Below are positions 35,201 through 46,732 of a stretch of DNA of 46,732 nucleotides, piece after piece. The notes under the pieces were generated by a model that was not told where the DNA came from, searched no databases, and saw only the letters and a list, made by a program, of their open reading frames with translations. Source of the stretch: Flammula alnicola (lineage: Eukaryota > Basidiomycota > Agaricomycetes > Agaricales > Strophariaceae); contig JADNRV010000356.1 of the NCBI GenBank assembly GCA_015499995.1, positions 1 to 46,732 of the forward strand, in the 5' to 3' direction. Each line of letters opens with the position of its first letter. The stretch's first letter is position 1. Made by a program: the position numbers and the translations under genes.

Positions 35201-35900
35201 TCCCTAAGCAGAAGCAAGACTTACCTCCTGATGTCACGAAAGGCTCTTCGGTGACGGAAAATAAGCTGTAGAAGCCTTGTAGATGATTCAGTCTTTACAT
35301 GAGGGACCATCCTAGTTGAAAAATACACTAACCAACGCCGAATGCGCCGATCTTCTCTTCATCAGGATTGCCCTCAGCTGAAAACCGATGTGAATACCCG
35401 CAAGTTTCTTCATTCATTGCTGCGCACCTATTTTCTTTAGTCTACTCCAGTCTTCTTCCCGAAAGGTAATGCCGTTGTTTTTGAACGTCCATTGGTGAAC
35501 CTTAAGCAGGATTATTTCAAGGTATGAAGGTTGTCGAGAAGAAGAACGCTTACATGTGTTGTCTTCAGGTCTGGTAGCTGTCCATCTGAGCCAGAAATGG
35601 TCTCCGCGTTCTCTGCGTCGTGATCTTTCGTCTTGTTCGCTAGAAATGACTGCGTTTCAAATCTGATTTCGACGGCCTCCGATTGGGCGTCATCCGAGTT
35701 CTGCAAGAGCTCACGAAACACCGTGAATTCGCCTGAATATCGAGCGAGAACTTTATCAATCAGAGCCCGCTGGTTGACTTCCACAGTCTCGTCATGGCCA
35801 CTCTCCCACTAAAGTAACAATGGAACAGCATATGTTAACTTGAACACGGCGAATGTGAGGTTCAAGAATGACATACCAATTTATCTTTTGAGATTACCAT
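29239..35900 (-). CDS. DUF3684-family protein: sacsin/Hsp90-like ATPase N-terminus, C-terminal HEIAH motif
   Basis: Very large fungal protein (about 1,700 residues) of the DUF3684 family; cellular function unknown. The start is a short exon MVISKDKL at 35900, followed by WESGHDETVEVNQRALIDKV and the GHKL ATPase signatures: FRELLQNSDDA (N-box, about 35,700), FKNNGITF (position of the G1 box, Asn where Asp is usual), and KIGAFGVGFYSLFSVTEEPF across 35,370-35,240 (G2). The long middle (34,750-30,100) has recognisable blocks such as ELLFVGGFLSRAAYEFE, LKYLIDNVGSRYQDYDP, FIPAVKG, FIFVDFGAGGNAFL and DWDEDEWDIAYELKKPNEI. The end has NRNGSIFLNLRYFEEW (about 29,560), then IAHEIAHNLVQPHNSEHEFYFS split over 29,400-29,330, a metalloprotease-like HExxH, and TGA at 29241-29239. 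Many short introns. Family call is confident; ATPase and protease activities are inferred from motifs. Confidence 0.85.
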
Positions 35901-36622
35901 GACTGTAGTCTGTTAGATCGATTGAAGAGGCTGGTGTGGTAGTTGGTAGTTGGTATTGGTTGGGTATTGGGAATGGCGAATAACAGAACTTATAGGAAAC
36001 GAGATTGGCAGAGGAATTAGAGGGGAAAGTTGGCAAATGAAAGTCGTTGTAACGACAGCTGTAAGTTTGCTGCAAGTGCTTAATGGAATTGTCACGGCGC
36101 GCCGCAGCTGTTAGTAGGGGCGTTCACAGCATGTTCAAGCCGCGTCAGTCTTGGCACACTTCCGTAAGCATCTTAGGTCACTGGTGGTAAACTGCCCTCG
36201 AGGCTCAGCAGAAGGTGTCTGGTTAAATTTCCATAAAATATTACAAATAAGTAGCTCTCTTCCTTCCGTCTATATAATCAGTTCAGTTCGTTTTCTATCA
36301 TTTTTTGTTGCATGTTTTTCAGTTGCATGGTCATTGCAGAGGAGGCAATAATGTAGGGAAAAAGGGACGCGAAATATATGGTGAAAGACATGGTCCAACC
36401 AGGACAGACGAGAAACCAAGATTCCCATATTGACAAGAAAGGGTTGGAGGATCAAATGGGTATTAATAGTGGTGGTGTACTAAGGGATTTCCGTGGTCCA
36501 TCGTAGAAGTGAAGTGCAAAGCTACGTTAATGACATGGGATGATGGGTATAGCTAATAATGCAATAACCAGGCGTATGGGATGTTTCGAAGAGACATGCA
36601 AGAAAAGGAACGAATTGCGTCT
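35901..36622. other. intergenic region between DUF3684 gene and chitin synthase
   Basis: About 720 bp holding the promoter of the DUF3684 gene and the 3' UTR of the chitin synthase. A run of GTTGGTAGTTGGTATTGGTTGGGTATTGG-like short imperfect repeats occurs at about 35,938-35,970. No gene was seen. Confidence 0.5.
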
Positions 36623-39600
36623 TCAAAACTTCGCCGAAGGATCAAGTGGCCCAAGCGGCCCATAACGCTCAGCACTTGCACTTCCTGATCGTGGAGGTGG
36701 CCGGCGAGAAGCTCCAGGCTCGCCTGCGAAAGGTATTGTAGGTGATGTAGGTGATAACGTATTATTGAGGATAGGGCCTTGGTGTCCTGGTGAGGACGAT
36801 CTAGGTAACGGCGAATATCCATTTCCGCCGACATTAGCGAGGGTTGTTGTTGAACCATCACTTAGTTGATATCGAGGTGCATAGGTCGTGTTCGGCAGGG
36901 GCGGTCGGTCATCGAATCCCATTTCCAGCATGGCTTCCAACTCGGCACCGCCGACCGTTTTTGCTGCGTTTAGCGTCCCGCCCTGGGGAAGTATGAGTCC
37001 CACAGGCGGTGGGGGGAACTGGGCGTTGTGTTCATTGTAGCCACCGATTTGGGTACCCCAATGATCGTCATCTGAAGAGTTTAGTGACAAAGTGTCAGAG
37101 CCGTCATACTGACTGCGCGCGTAGACACTGCGGGTGTCGGGAGCTGCGAGGTAATCACCGTCGCCGGTCAGGTAACCAGAGGGATGTGCGCGCTCAAAGT
37201 CTCGGCGACGACGCTCCTCGCGTTTGAGTTTCCGCAATCTTGACCGTTCCCAGTCTTCCCAGCGACGCATAGGTACGGCGGGTGCAACATCACGTCCGCC
37301 TCCTCCACCGTGGCCCTCGCCTTTGCCTTCTCCTTCTACTTTTCTATTTAGGTCAAGGAAGGTCAGCAAATGTTCGCCCTAAAAGAATTCGAAAAACTTA
37401 CCTAGTCTCTCCCCATGAAAAGTCATCGAAATGCCAGAAAGCGTATACAGGGAGGACAAAATTCCATATCGGCAGCGCAAGCAGATAGATCAACATCCAA
37501 AAGACATAAACCACTTTCCTTGTCGTAATGAGAATCAACACGGCAGGAAGACCCAAAACAGCAATGAGGAGCATCAGTGGGATGGCTTCTTCAAAGGTTT
37601 TCGGCGGATGTAAAGCCATGCTGACGATGAGGGAGTAGGTTAAGGAAATAGCGATAGGAAGCACGACGGTGCCAAGGAGATCCATGAAAACGACAAACTG
37701 CATGCTGAAACAAAACGTGCCACAGAGGTTGCGGACAAGGACCAGCTCCATAAGATTATGAATAGTCGAGTTGATCCATCGACGGCGTTGAGAGAGAAGG
37801 ATCTTGAATGTGTCCGGGACGACCGTTCGACATCTGGCCTGGGGCAAAAACATCATCTTCCTGTTCGGGAAAGTCCTCAACAAAATTGTCGTGAGGAATC
37901 GATCCTCTCCAAGCAAGAGAAGGTTCTTTTGATGAAGCGTCGTAACCTCACTTTGGCTGTACTCCTTGACGATTTCGGGCTTGATGATCAACGGAACCCA
38001 ATCATCTCCCGTTGTTTTCCGTGCTTTGAGTCGGAACATGGAGAAACAACCAGGAAGGCAAGAAACACCTCCGAAGACGGACTCGAATGCCTTCGCCAGA
38101 TGATGGGAAATGAAGTATTCGAAGACCTGAATCGCCGTTACCCAAGAATCGCGCTTGTTCGCTATACGCGTCTCTCCACAGACTCCCATGATCATTTGGT
38201 CGTGATGCATGCAGTTAACCAGATGCTTCAGCGACGACGGGAATACTTTCGTATCGGCATCAACCTAGATGACGAAAACTCGGCATACGCAATTAAGTAT
38301 GAGGGATAAATGGATCAAACTTACCATAAGAACAACTTCGAAAAAGTCCGGTGTGACCCCCATGAGGATGTGAATTTTCCGGAAAAGGTCAAAATCCAGG
38401 GGCGTCATGCGATCGTTATATGTCACACGGGAAAAGAAATTCATCAAAATGAGTTGACTGTCACGTTTCCCGCGATTGCCAGGTTTCTTCTCGGAGACCG
38501 CCTCTGCATCAGTTCCACACTTGACGACGATGACAGTTGGAGTGCGACGGCCAGCCACAGCTTATTAAAATACATTAAAATCAGAACACGTTTGTGGAAA
38601 ATCATGTAAAAATACTCACTGTAGTGGCCAGCGTAAACCATCGCCCGATTCTGAGCCTTCGCCCCAGAGCCAACAGACGCGTAAGCCATTGGCATAGGGT
38701 TCCCGAACCGCGGATCGGCTTCGAGCAATCCAACACAGATATCAGGGGTACTCTTCTTCTCGCCCGCACCAGTGATCATGCCATCTGCAACGACAAATAA
38801 GAGCTTCCGCGCATCCGAATAAGTTGTCGTCGAAATCGAATCAAGGGTCGTCCTCAACGATTCTTCTCCTTCTGAGTAGCATGTCACTAAACAGACTGCG
38901 AACAACTCGGCGCCAATTTGGGCCAGACTCATAATGGGGGCTGTGCCGTTGTCCGAGTTGACCAATGTGGTGCTGGAGGAGGATGTTAACGATGGAGCCA
39001 TCATCTTGCCGGGTTTGTTAAGTTTCTTCGGACCACCAGCCCAAGGCGCCGTTCCATTTTTGTTGTCAACCGAAACGTTGGCCCCTTCTGGCATAACCGC
39101 AGGACTGATAGCAGAGCGGTTGAGGTCCTGGCTGGTCGGTGGGCCTGCAAGGCGTTCGGATAGGAACCAATTGAAGATGCATGCCATGACGAAGCGCACG
39201 AAAACCAATCCAAGGATGACGATCAAACCGGCGTAGAGAAAAAGATTAGATACGAAACAACCAGGGGTAACCTTGTCGATATTGCCAGCGTAATAGCGCT
39301 CCTTGATACATGGTATGGCTGATTTGAGGTCGGCGCGATTGGCAAATAGGTGAGTAGCATCTTTACCACCGCCACTTAGCTCAGATCTCAGCATGGTACG
39401 AATGGCAGCGTCGACGTTATCGGATGGGATAGGGCTGGGGTGGAGGGAGACATATGGGTTAAGGTTGACGACGGAACCATCGAGAACGAGATATCCGGTT
39501 AAATTAGCAACTTGATCCCATGAGTAACCTGCAAGAAAATTTGTCTGGACCATGGAAAGGGATTTGAAAGTGGCGGTTGAGTTGAGAGCGCCTAGGGGGC

Positions 39601-40258
39601 ATGGTGTGACGGTTGAACACGGAGTGTCGCGAGCGACACGGAAGTTAAGGCTGGCGCATTGTGGGAATTGGGCTGCATCTCGAGTGAAGGAGGATGTGAC
39701 ATCTAGTCCAGGATTTTTGAAGAAGGCGGCGGTATTGACCCCATCCGGGAACTTTGCGGAGGTAGTGTTGAACATCTTGCCTTGGACGCTCAATGTACCA
39801 GGTACAGAGCCGACATGTAGGAAGCGATTGTCGGACTGACTGGTTTCTGGGCAGAGTACTTTCTGGAAACCTACGGTTGCAAAGCCGACAGCACAACACA
39901 TGACGACAATGATAAAGCACAGGGCGACCTTTTCTCTCCAAGCCTGCCTGACAGCCTTGTCCTTGAGCCCACCAACGGAACTGAGGAGGAAATCTGGGGC
40001 CCAGAATGAAACTATGCGAGAAAATATGCGCCATGTGGTTGAGCCATTGTACTCGTCTTTATTGGGGGCTAGTTGACCAGCGCCAGGGGCAGAGGCAAGG
40101 AGGGTAGGAGGGTTAATGAGAGGGACTGGAGCTACACCACGCTCTGGCTTTGTGAGGGTCTTTGCACGACGAATGGTTGCGCCTGAATGGGGAGGTTGTC
40201 GTGTAGTTGGAATGGGGACATCGGTAAAGTCATAGTTTGTCTGAAAACGAAGGGCCAT
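36623..40258 (-). CDS. CHS3: class IV chitin synthase (Chs3-like)
   Basis: Plasma-membrane GT2 glycosyltransferase that makes wall chitin from UDP-GlcNAc. The first exon (40258 to about 38630) has a cytosolic N-terminus, TM helices ([40 protein letters not shown]), a large extracytosolic loop between them, and the start of the catalytic domain ([20 protein letters not shown]). Then come [12 protein letters not shown] (about 38,260), [30 protein letters not shown] and [13 protein letters not shown] (about 37,790), the catalytic signature, followed by several TM helices. The C-terminal tail has [22 protein letters not shown], a disordered Pro/Ser/Gly region, ending DPSAKF at 36623. No myosin motor domain, so not class V/VII. 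Start codon is 237 bp from the divergent phosphatase gene. Confidence 0.93.
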
Positions 40259-40495
40259 GAGAGGGGAGGGGAGGGGGTGGGTGAGTAAAGGACCGTAAAG
40301 AGTGGACTTTCAGCGAGGGAGATGAGCGAGAGCCAGCCTGCTGTAAAGACTTGGGAAAGAGTGAGTGGATGTGTGCTTGGGAAAGAAGGGAACAAGAGAA
40401 ACCGTAGCCAATGCCAAGCACGTGCCATATTATCCATCATTATTGAACACAGCTTCGATCTCAACCATTGCAATGACTGATACTCTTCACAACCA

Positions 40496-42456
40496 ATGCT
40501 CAGTCTACCGACTGGTACTCCTCAGGTATGTCTGCGCTCTATTACACTCTTACCTATATCTCATTCTCTACTTTAGCTCGCCCTCCTTGCCTCTCAGCAC
40601 CATGCAAGCGAGTATAACCGCTCTAAATTTGGCGCACATGGTATGTACCGAATACCCATCAACTTCTCTCTTTTTCACCCCCTATTTTTCTCGCAGGTTG
40701 TCCCGTTCCTTATCTGCCTCTGTCAGTGCAACTGCCAGACCAGTTCAAACAGCTACGTTCCCGTCAGTTGGTAAATGCCCAGGACCGCTCCTGGTGGCCC
40801 GCGCCACCCTCTGTACCCGACACATCCAATGTGGTCACCCACAGCTGTCCTCCTGTCAGTCTCCAAGACGAAATCATGGCCGCCATGTCAGAGCCGCTCC
40901 ATCCATCCATCAGACCACCGCATGCCCAAATGAAGACGCGGGTAAAAACCTCACTAACTCATCCAATCAAGTAAGTTTGTCTCTACTTCGTCCAATGTCT
41001 ATCCCGTTCATGGCCCATCTCTCTGCAGTATCTCTTTCATCATACCTCCGGATCTCATAGACCTCATCTCATCCCATGCTCTCCTATCCTCTGCTAGGGA
41101 TGCTCCTACACTATTGGAAATACCCTCTTCTTTCTCTTTGGACCGCCTGTCAACCCTTCGTGATACAAGACTGCAAAACCTTCAGTCTGTGCCACCACCT
41201 CCGCCATTCTTTCCTGTGATACCAAAACAATTGCCAGCCAACCAATTCCGCACCCGGTCGAATATAAGCGATGCGCTACAGGCTGCCATCGACACCGGCA
41301 TAGATTATATGTGCCGAGATAAGAGCAATAAAGATGCAAGAACGTCCATTATGCTCAGCGAACAGGTCACGAATCGATTGCTTACTGGGTTTACTCCTGA
41401 CACGAGTGTATCCTTATCGCTCTCCATGGCCATTCCTTCTGCGATAACTTTGCAATCTACGTTAGTGACTCAAAGTTCGGAGCTTGTCCTCTCAAACTCG
41501 CCTCAGGCAGTGCCTTTGATCCAACAACAGGATATTTCAGGCTCTTTACCACCATTTCCTCGGACCTCTTCGATGCTGCCAACTTGGATATCCCCTGATA
41601 TCATTATACCTCATCAAACGCCTCGCAGCGCCCCTGCGTTTACAATCGGAAATCTATTTCTGTCGTCCTGTCCTGGAAAGAAAGGTATGTTCAAATAAAT
41701 CATTCGATGCCTCTCTAATTTCTGGCATAGTGCGACTCGACGGTCCTGTTAAAGGTCGGAGCGGCGTCTGCAGAGACCTCGAAACCGACATGAAACGAAT
41801 GAAAGAATTAGGCGTTGGTTGTATAGTTTGGTCCGTCTTCCATTTTTATCTGCCCACATTTTCCTGCTCACTCTTCCTCCAACGCAGCTGTTTGGACGAC
41901 AGCGAATTAGCGTTCCTCGGCGTGCCTTGGCCAGAATATGAGTATTTTGCCAAAACAATCGGCATCGACATCCTCCGGTGTGTGCACCAATAAACCCATC
42001 TTCCATTCTTTCATACTTATATTGAGCGTATGTGTGTGTATCTACAGGTTACCTATTCCAGAAGGCCTCCCGCCGATATCTGCATCACTTCTTGATGCCC
42101 ATCTCGTTGATCTCATCAACCGTTATTCAATGAACAGTATCCCTATTCTTGTCCACTGCCGCGGCGGCGTCGGGCGCGCTGGTGTCATCGCCTGCTGCTG
42201 GATGATCCGGCTGGGACTCTGCGGCTGGGTGGATGGAAGAAGCCCAAATTTATTTTCTGAAAGAGATAGAGAGAAAGTGCCACACGCGGACAGTGTTTCC
42301 TTTGTCGAGAAAGTCATTGCGCTGGTGAGGAGGCGGCGGAGCATGAAGGCGGTCGAGACCTACGAACAGGTCAAATTCATTGTTGACTATGTCGAACACC
42401 TGCGACATGGATTCCCTGAGCGCCCTCAGGAATCAGAATCTGTTGTCGCGCTTTGA
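40496..42456 (+). CDS. CDKN3/KAP-like dual-specificity phosphatase
   Basis: Cys-based protein phosphatase resembling CDKN3/KAP, which dephosphorylates cyclin-dependent kinase in animals; the fungal substrate is unknown. The start at 40496 (MLSLPTGTPQ) is chosen because it splices in frame (intron about 40,526-40,575) into LALLASQHHASEYNRSKFG, and then into PYLPLSVQLPDQFKQLRS. The first in-frame alternative at 40473 runs into a stop. The N-terminal half is Pro/Ser-rich. From about 41,640: FTIGNLFLSSCPGKK, DLETDMKRMKELGVGCIV, FLGVPWPEYEYFAKTIGIDILR, LPIPEGLPP, then the P-loop HCRGGVGRAG (C-X5-R) near 42,155-42,184. The C-terminus has a helical YEQVKFIVDYVEHLR and ends VVAL at 42456. Five or six introns. 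Confidence 0.85.
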
Positions 42457-42867
42457 TACCCATCAAGTTTGATCGTGGACGCAAATGTATTCCTAGCTTC
42501 TTTTCTTTTTCCCGGTGGAGGTGTTTGTACTATCATTATGTTTATAATTGCTCTTTTACTTGGAATGTTCTGCTATTCTACAGTACCAGTTATATTTTTG
42601 TATCGTATTATCATGTCTTTTCACTTTTAGTTGTAGTCAAAATGATCAGTGGATGTCCTTCATATCATTATCAACGGTCGCAATAATGCAATTGTACATA
42701 TTGTTCAGAGGATGTGCTCGTTGTGGCGTTTATACTGTAACTAAAATTAGATTTGTAAATGATCCCTTTTGACTCTTGCTATCCAGGTGCTCGCTCGACG
42801 CATATGCATCGGCCGCTCAGACCCACCTAGCGATACCACTCAACTAACGCGTCGACCGTCTCTCATC
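42457..42867. other. intergenic region between phosphatase gene and SKI3
   Basis: About 410 bp, T-rich, with the 3' UTR of the phosphatase and the promoter of SKI3. No gene, RNA or repeat was recognised. Confidence 0.5.
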
Positions 42868-45800
42868 ATGTCTTTCGCGAAAACCCATCTTAAGGCCGCT
42901 CGAGATAGCATCTCCAAAAAAGATTATCTAAACGCCCAAAAGGAATCAGCGCTAGTGCTAGATTTCGAGCCCGAGAACTACAACGCGTCAGTCTAATCAT
43001 ACAGCCCCTCGCTACGTTTGACGCTTACTGTCATCCCAGACATGTGTTCCTTGCACTAGCCTTGTTGGAGTTGGGAGAATTCGACAAAAGCGAGCAAGTA
43101 CAGTAATCTCTTTTCGCATTCCGCACCATCGTCAATCTAACGTATTCGCAAAGGTCTATCGTAGAGCCATCGAATTAAATCCGACGCAACCCTTGGCATG
43201 GCAGGTGTGTCCAAGCGGTTAATAAGACGCGCCCTTCTTGAGCGGCTCATTTCGTGTTTCAGGGCCTCTCGAACTTCTACGATAGGAAGAAGGAATGGAA
43301 CAAGCAGGCTGAGGCCCTGGTGCAACTGCTGAACCTATTCAACAAAACGTAAGTTTATTCATGTACTTGATTCTGTTGTTTTGACTATAGAAGCTAGCCA
43401 GGACGCTGTCAAATGTGCAGAGACATTACAGAAACTGATAACTTTGTATCGGAATTATGGGACCCAGCAACAGGTAACATAAAGTCATCAATGTCAAAAC
43501 TACAGCTTATTGTGTATTCTTTTAGCTGATCGTCGGGCTTTGCTATTATCTACCTGAATCCACTGTATACCCCCTCCTTTCGACCCTACCACCGCCAGAT
43601 CCCACAAACCCGACTGGGACAACTACGTTTGAGGCTCAAGATGCTATCCACAATGGCTTCCGCGTCCTCGAGGAAGTTATATCGCTGACGGAAGCTCTCG
43701 AAGAGGATACTTTCAAAAAAGAAGTCGAGAAACGTAGGATGCGTCTTGGGGCACCAAGCCCCGAACAACTGCGAAAAGAAGTGTTCATGGAGATTTACAA
43801 CAAGTCACAAGTCAGTTTCCGGAATTTTTGGTTATGCGTAGTTCTCACAAAGTATATACACAGCTGCCGTCTCTTTACGATTCCGTTCTCAATCACCCAC
43901 AAACTTCCGATGAACTACGTCGCGAGGTCGAGGCGAAACAACTCCGCTATAAACAAAGGTTCCTTTATTCAATACCATCCACGAAAGAGACCCTCCTTCT
44001 CAAGCAAAAAATTTCTCGAGAGCTTGACGAACTCGTCGATGGAATTGTCCTTCTACAAAAGCCAGACGAGTTGGGCTGGAAAATGTTTTTCGAAGGGAAG
44101 GACTGTGAAAATTTATGTCAGTCATAAACTTTCTTATAAGTCTGATTTTACTGATTTTAATTATGTAGCTGAATACGATCGCGAACATGTACGGGCATAT
44201 ATCAGGTTATTCCCGGATTCGGGATTGGCCACTCTTTTCAGAGGATATTTTGCATATAAACAAGAAACTTTGTCAGAAGATGAAGATGAAGATGAAGAGG
44301 ACATTTTTGCTTTGAATGACGAGGACCCCGTCGATACTATACTGGTAGGTCCACCAGCTCTTTCCAGTCAATTCCCTGCTTATGCGCGTGCAACAGAATG
44401 CTTCTCTTTCTCTCTCTGATACCGTTCTAGGACCTCGAATCTTGGGAGAGGTATATCTGAGCGAGGGCGACTACCAGAACGCAATCAAAACCTCAAAACA
44501 AGGCTTACAAAATCTGAGCTTACTGGAGTCCGGTACAGCAAAATCATTGTCAAGGTTTGGGATTTACGCTTCTTTCGTTGTGTGCCAATGCCGACACCCA
44601 TACTAGAACCCGAACTGGCCTCCAGATTATCCTAGCCACCTCTCTTGTGCATTTCTTCTCTCCAAAACACCACCCAGAGGCAACGCGCATCCTTGACGAA
44701 ATTCTTACTCGTTCTCCTAAGAACACTGCTGCCCTGATGGACCGCGCATTCATTTTTCAAGCAGCATCAAACTGGAATGACGCTGCAGCTGTCTTTGATC
44801 AGGTTGCATCTCTTCTTCCAGACGACATGGAAACGGGTCTACGTGCTCAGGAAGAAAGTGCATGGTGTATATGTCAACTAGGGCGATATGAAGAGGCTTT
44901 GCAAGTACTTCAGCAGGTATTGGACACCCTGAACGATCTTGCTGGAGATGGTCTAAATTCTGAGCGGGCACGTTGTTTGTGGCGCATCGGAAAATGCAAT
45001 ATGGCAATTGGTGGTACGTACTTCATCGCTGTTGAAGAAGCCTTGATATTCACAGGAATGAATAGGTTCGAATATACAATCCGCCTACAAGTACTTCATA
45101 AACGCGCTAAAACAAGACTCGGAGTTTGCACCCGCCTTCACTTCTCTTGGAATGTATTACCTTGAGCATTCGACCCCGCCTGATCCCATTCGATCTTCCA
45201 AATGCTTCCAGAAAGCTTTTGAGCTTGATGCTCGCGAGACTGTTGCTGCCCGACGGCTGGCGGAAGGATTTGCTAGTGATAGAGAATGGGACTTAGTCGA
45301 GGTGGTCGCGCAGAGGACGATTGATGGCGAGGGAGGCCTCAACGCGGGATTACAGAAGGTCGAACTCAACTCTACGAGCAGGTACCTTCCAACAAATTCT
45401 TGGGCATGGAAAGCCGTCGGTGTCGTCAAATTTGTGAGGAACAATATTTCTGTTCTTTTCAGACACTGAAAGGATACCTGCAGCACTATAAAGACTACCC
45501 GGCAGCTATCCAAGCATTCCAAATTTCACTAAGGGTGGAACCAGACGATCAACCTCTTTGGGTCCGATTAGGCGAAGCATACAATAAAGCAGGAAGGCAT
45601 TCGGCTGCGTTGAAAGCCCTCAACCACGCGCTCGAAATGAACCCGGACGATTGGCTGTGCTCTTACTTTATCGCGGATGTCAATCAGTCCATGGGTCTCT
45701 TTGAAGAGGCCATCGTAATCCTGGAAACTATTCGCAAAGCTAGACTCGATGAAGCAGGTATCCTCGCGTTACTGGCTCAAGTTCATCTCGACCTTGGCCG

Positions 45801-46732
45801 TTCTCAAGTCTCCGATGGATTCCAGATTCGCGCCGAAGAGTCGTTTGTGAATGCGATCGACGTGGCGCTTGATATGATCCAACGAATACCAGGTTTCCGC
45901 ACAATCGCATGGAAGGTTATAGGTGATGCTGCCTTCCAGCTCTCAGGGCTGTCGACTTTCGTCAACGAAGCAAACGTACGACACTGTCTGCAGTCTATTT
46001 CCTTTCTTCCTGCCCAAGATATAGCGGAGCAAGTGGTCAACATTGTTCCTATGCCATTATTCAAGGAAGATATGCCTTTGACTGGGCTCCAGGTCATTGC
46101 AGTAGCCATTCATGCCTGCCTTTCCCAGATTTCTCTTTATTCACACAGTCAAACATCCAACTCAACGGCATGGTATGATCTCGGTGTCGCGCTCCAATCT
46201 TGGACCACGAAGGTGTTACCCACAGTGGAAACTACCACCGCAAAAGAGAAATCTATCGAATTTCTGAAGAAGGCTCTGCAGCTCGATGTTGCAAATGACA
46301 TCTATTGGGTTACGTTGGGCAATGCATACTTTCTGTCGCACGCCAAAGCAGCGCAACATGCATATATCAGGGCTTTAGAGATTGATTCGAAGAATGCGGA
46401 GACGTGGGTCAAACTTGGGTTGTTATATGCTTACCACGGCGACGTAGAGCTGGCGAATGAAGCCTTATATCGTGCCCAAGTGCTCGATCCTGATAATACT
46501 CTGGCCTGGGTTGGTCAATCCTTTATTGCCACTGCAAATGGCGACAATGCAGACGCAACTTTGTTGCTTGAGCATGCCGTTGGGTTAGCTACACCAGTAG
46601 TAAGTCTTTTCAACATTGTCCTGGATATATGATAACCGATTGACCATCTTCAGGCTGAAGCAGACTACGAGTTTGCGTCTCAAGTCTTCAGTTTAACGAA
46701 GAAAAAAACCTCAACGCGTGGACCAAGTTCAG
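42868..46732 (+). CDS. SKI3: Ski3 (TTC37-like TPR scaffold of the Ski complex), cut by the right edge
   Basis: Scaffold of the Ski2-Ski3-Ski8 complex, which feeds mRNA to the cytoplasmic exosome for 3'-5' decay. Start MSFAKTHLKAARDSISKKDY at 42868 opens the first TPR. Successive TPR pieces include NAQKESALVLDFEPENYNA, VYRRAIELNPTQPLAWQGL, AALKALNHALEMNPDDWLC and AAQHAYIRALEIDSKNAETW (TPR loop ...LEIDSKNAETWVKLG). A non-TPR insert with many charged residues (LPPPDPTNP; acidic EDEDEDEED near 44,280) lies between them. About ten introns occur from 42,990 to 45,470, then a long uninterrupted exon. The last seen intron begins at about 46,601. The gene continues past the window, so the C-terminal repeats are missing. 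Confidence 0.9.

Noticed and set aside
40473..40530. ATG at 40473 (MTDTLHNQ) as the start of the phosphatase gene
   Set aside because: Through the same introns this frame meets a stop soon after. The ATG at 40496 keeps the frame open into the conserved region.
44270..44310. GAAGAT repeat as a microsatellite
   Set aside because: It is coding and gives the acidic EDEDEDEED stretch of the Ski3 insert, a common feature of that region.

Overview
The window is nuclear DNA of a filamentous basidiomycete, most likely an agaricomycete mushroom-forming fungus. The evidence is many short GT-AG introns (about 50-65 nt) per gene, compact two-strand gene packing, a seven-transmembrane STE3-type pheromone receptor of mushroom type, a class IV chitin synthase and basidiomycete-style housekeeping genes. 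Nothing prokaryotic, viral, CRISPR-like or transposon-like was seen. All gene spans run from start codon to stop codon and include introns; exact exon borders were checked only where stated.

Left part (1-10,700): a possible 5' end of a gene running off the left edge; a GEN1/Yen1-type Holliday-junction resolvase whose nuclease half shows four apparent frame breaks; mitochondrial QRI7/TsaD (tRNA t6A synthesis) divergent from an HbrB/Bit61-type TORC2 subunit; dynactin p50 (dynamitin); an intron-containing tRNA-Ser(GCT); and a type-2 asparaginase/isoaspartyl peptidase.

Middle (11,400-28,450): the STE3-like receptor; a Pex23/Pex30-family dysferlin-domain membrane protein with its start codon 71 bp from that of GPI18 (PIG-V mannosyltransferase); then a 9.6-kb gene for a single-pass membrane protein built of DUF3712/LEA2-like (Tag1-like) domains. 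That gene is organised as three consecutive units of about 3.1-3.2 kb each, roughly the size of one ordinary family member. A basic and acidic, probably nuclear, protein of unknown function follows.

Right part (29,200-46,732): a 6.7-kb gene of the fungal DUF3684 family, with a GHKL/Hsp90-like (sacsin-like) ATPase N-terminus and a C-terminal HEIAH zinc-protease-like motif; a Chs3-like class IV chitin synthase divergent from a CDKN3/KAP-like dual-specificity phosphatase; and the 5' part of SKI3 (TPR scaffold of the cytoplasmic exosome cofactor), cut by the right edge.

The genes do not form one pathway or biosynthetic cluster; this looks like a normal core-genome neighbourhood. The observations most worth following are the triplicated Tag1-like gene, the ATPase plus HExxH architecture of the DUF3684 protein, the clustered frame breaks in GEN1, and the STE3-like receptor with no recognisable pheromone gene beside it.
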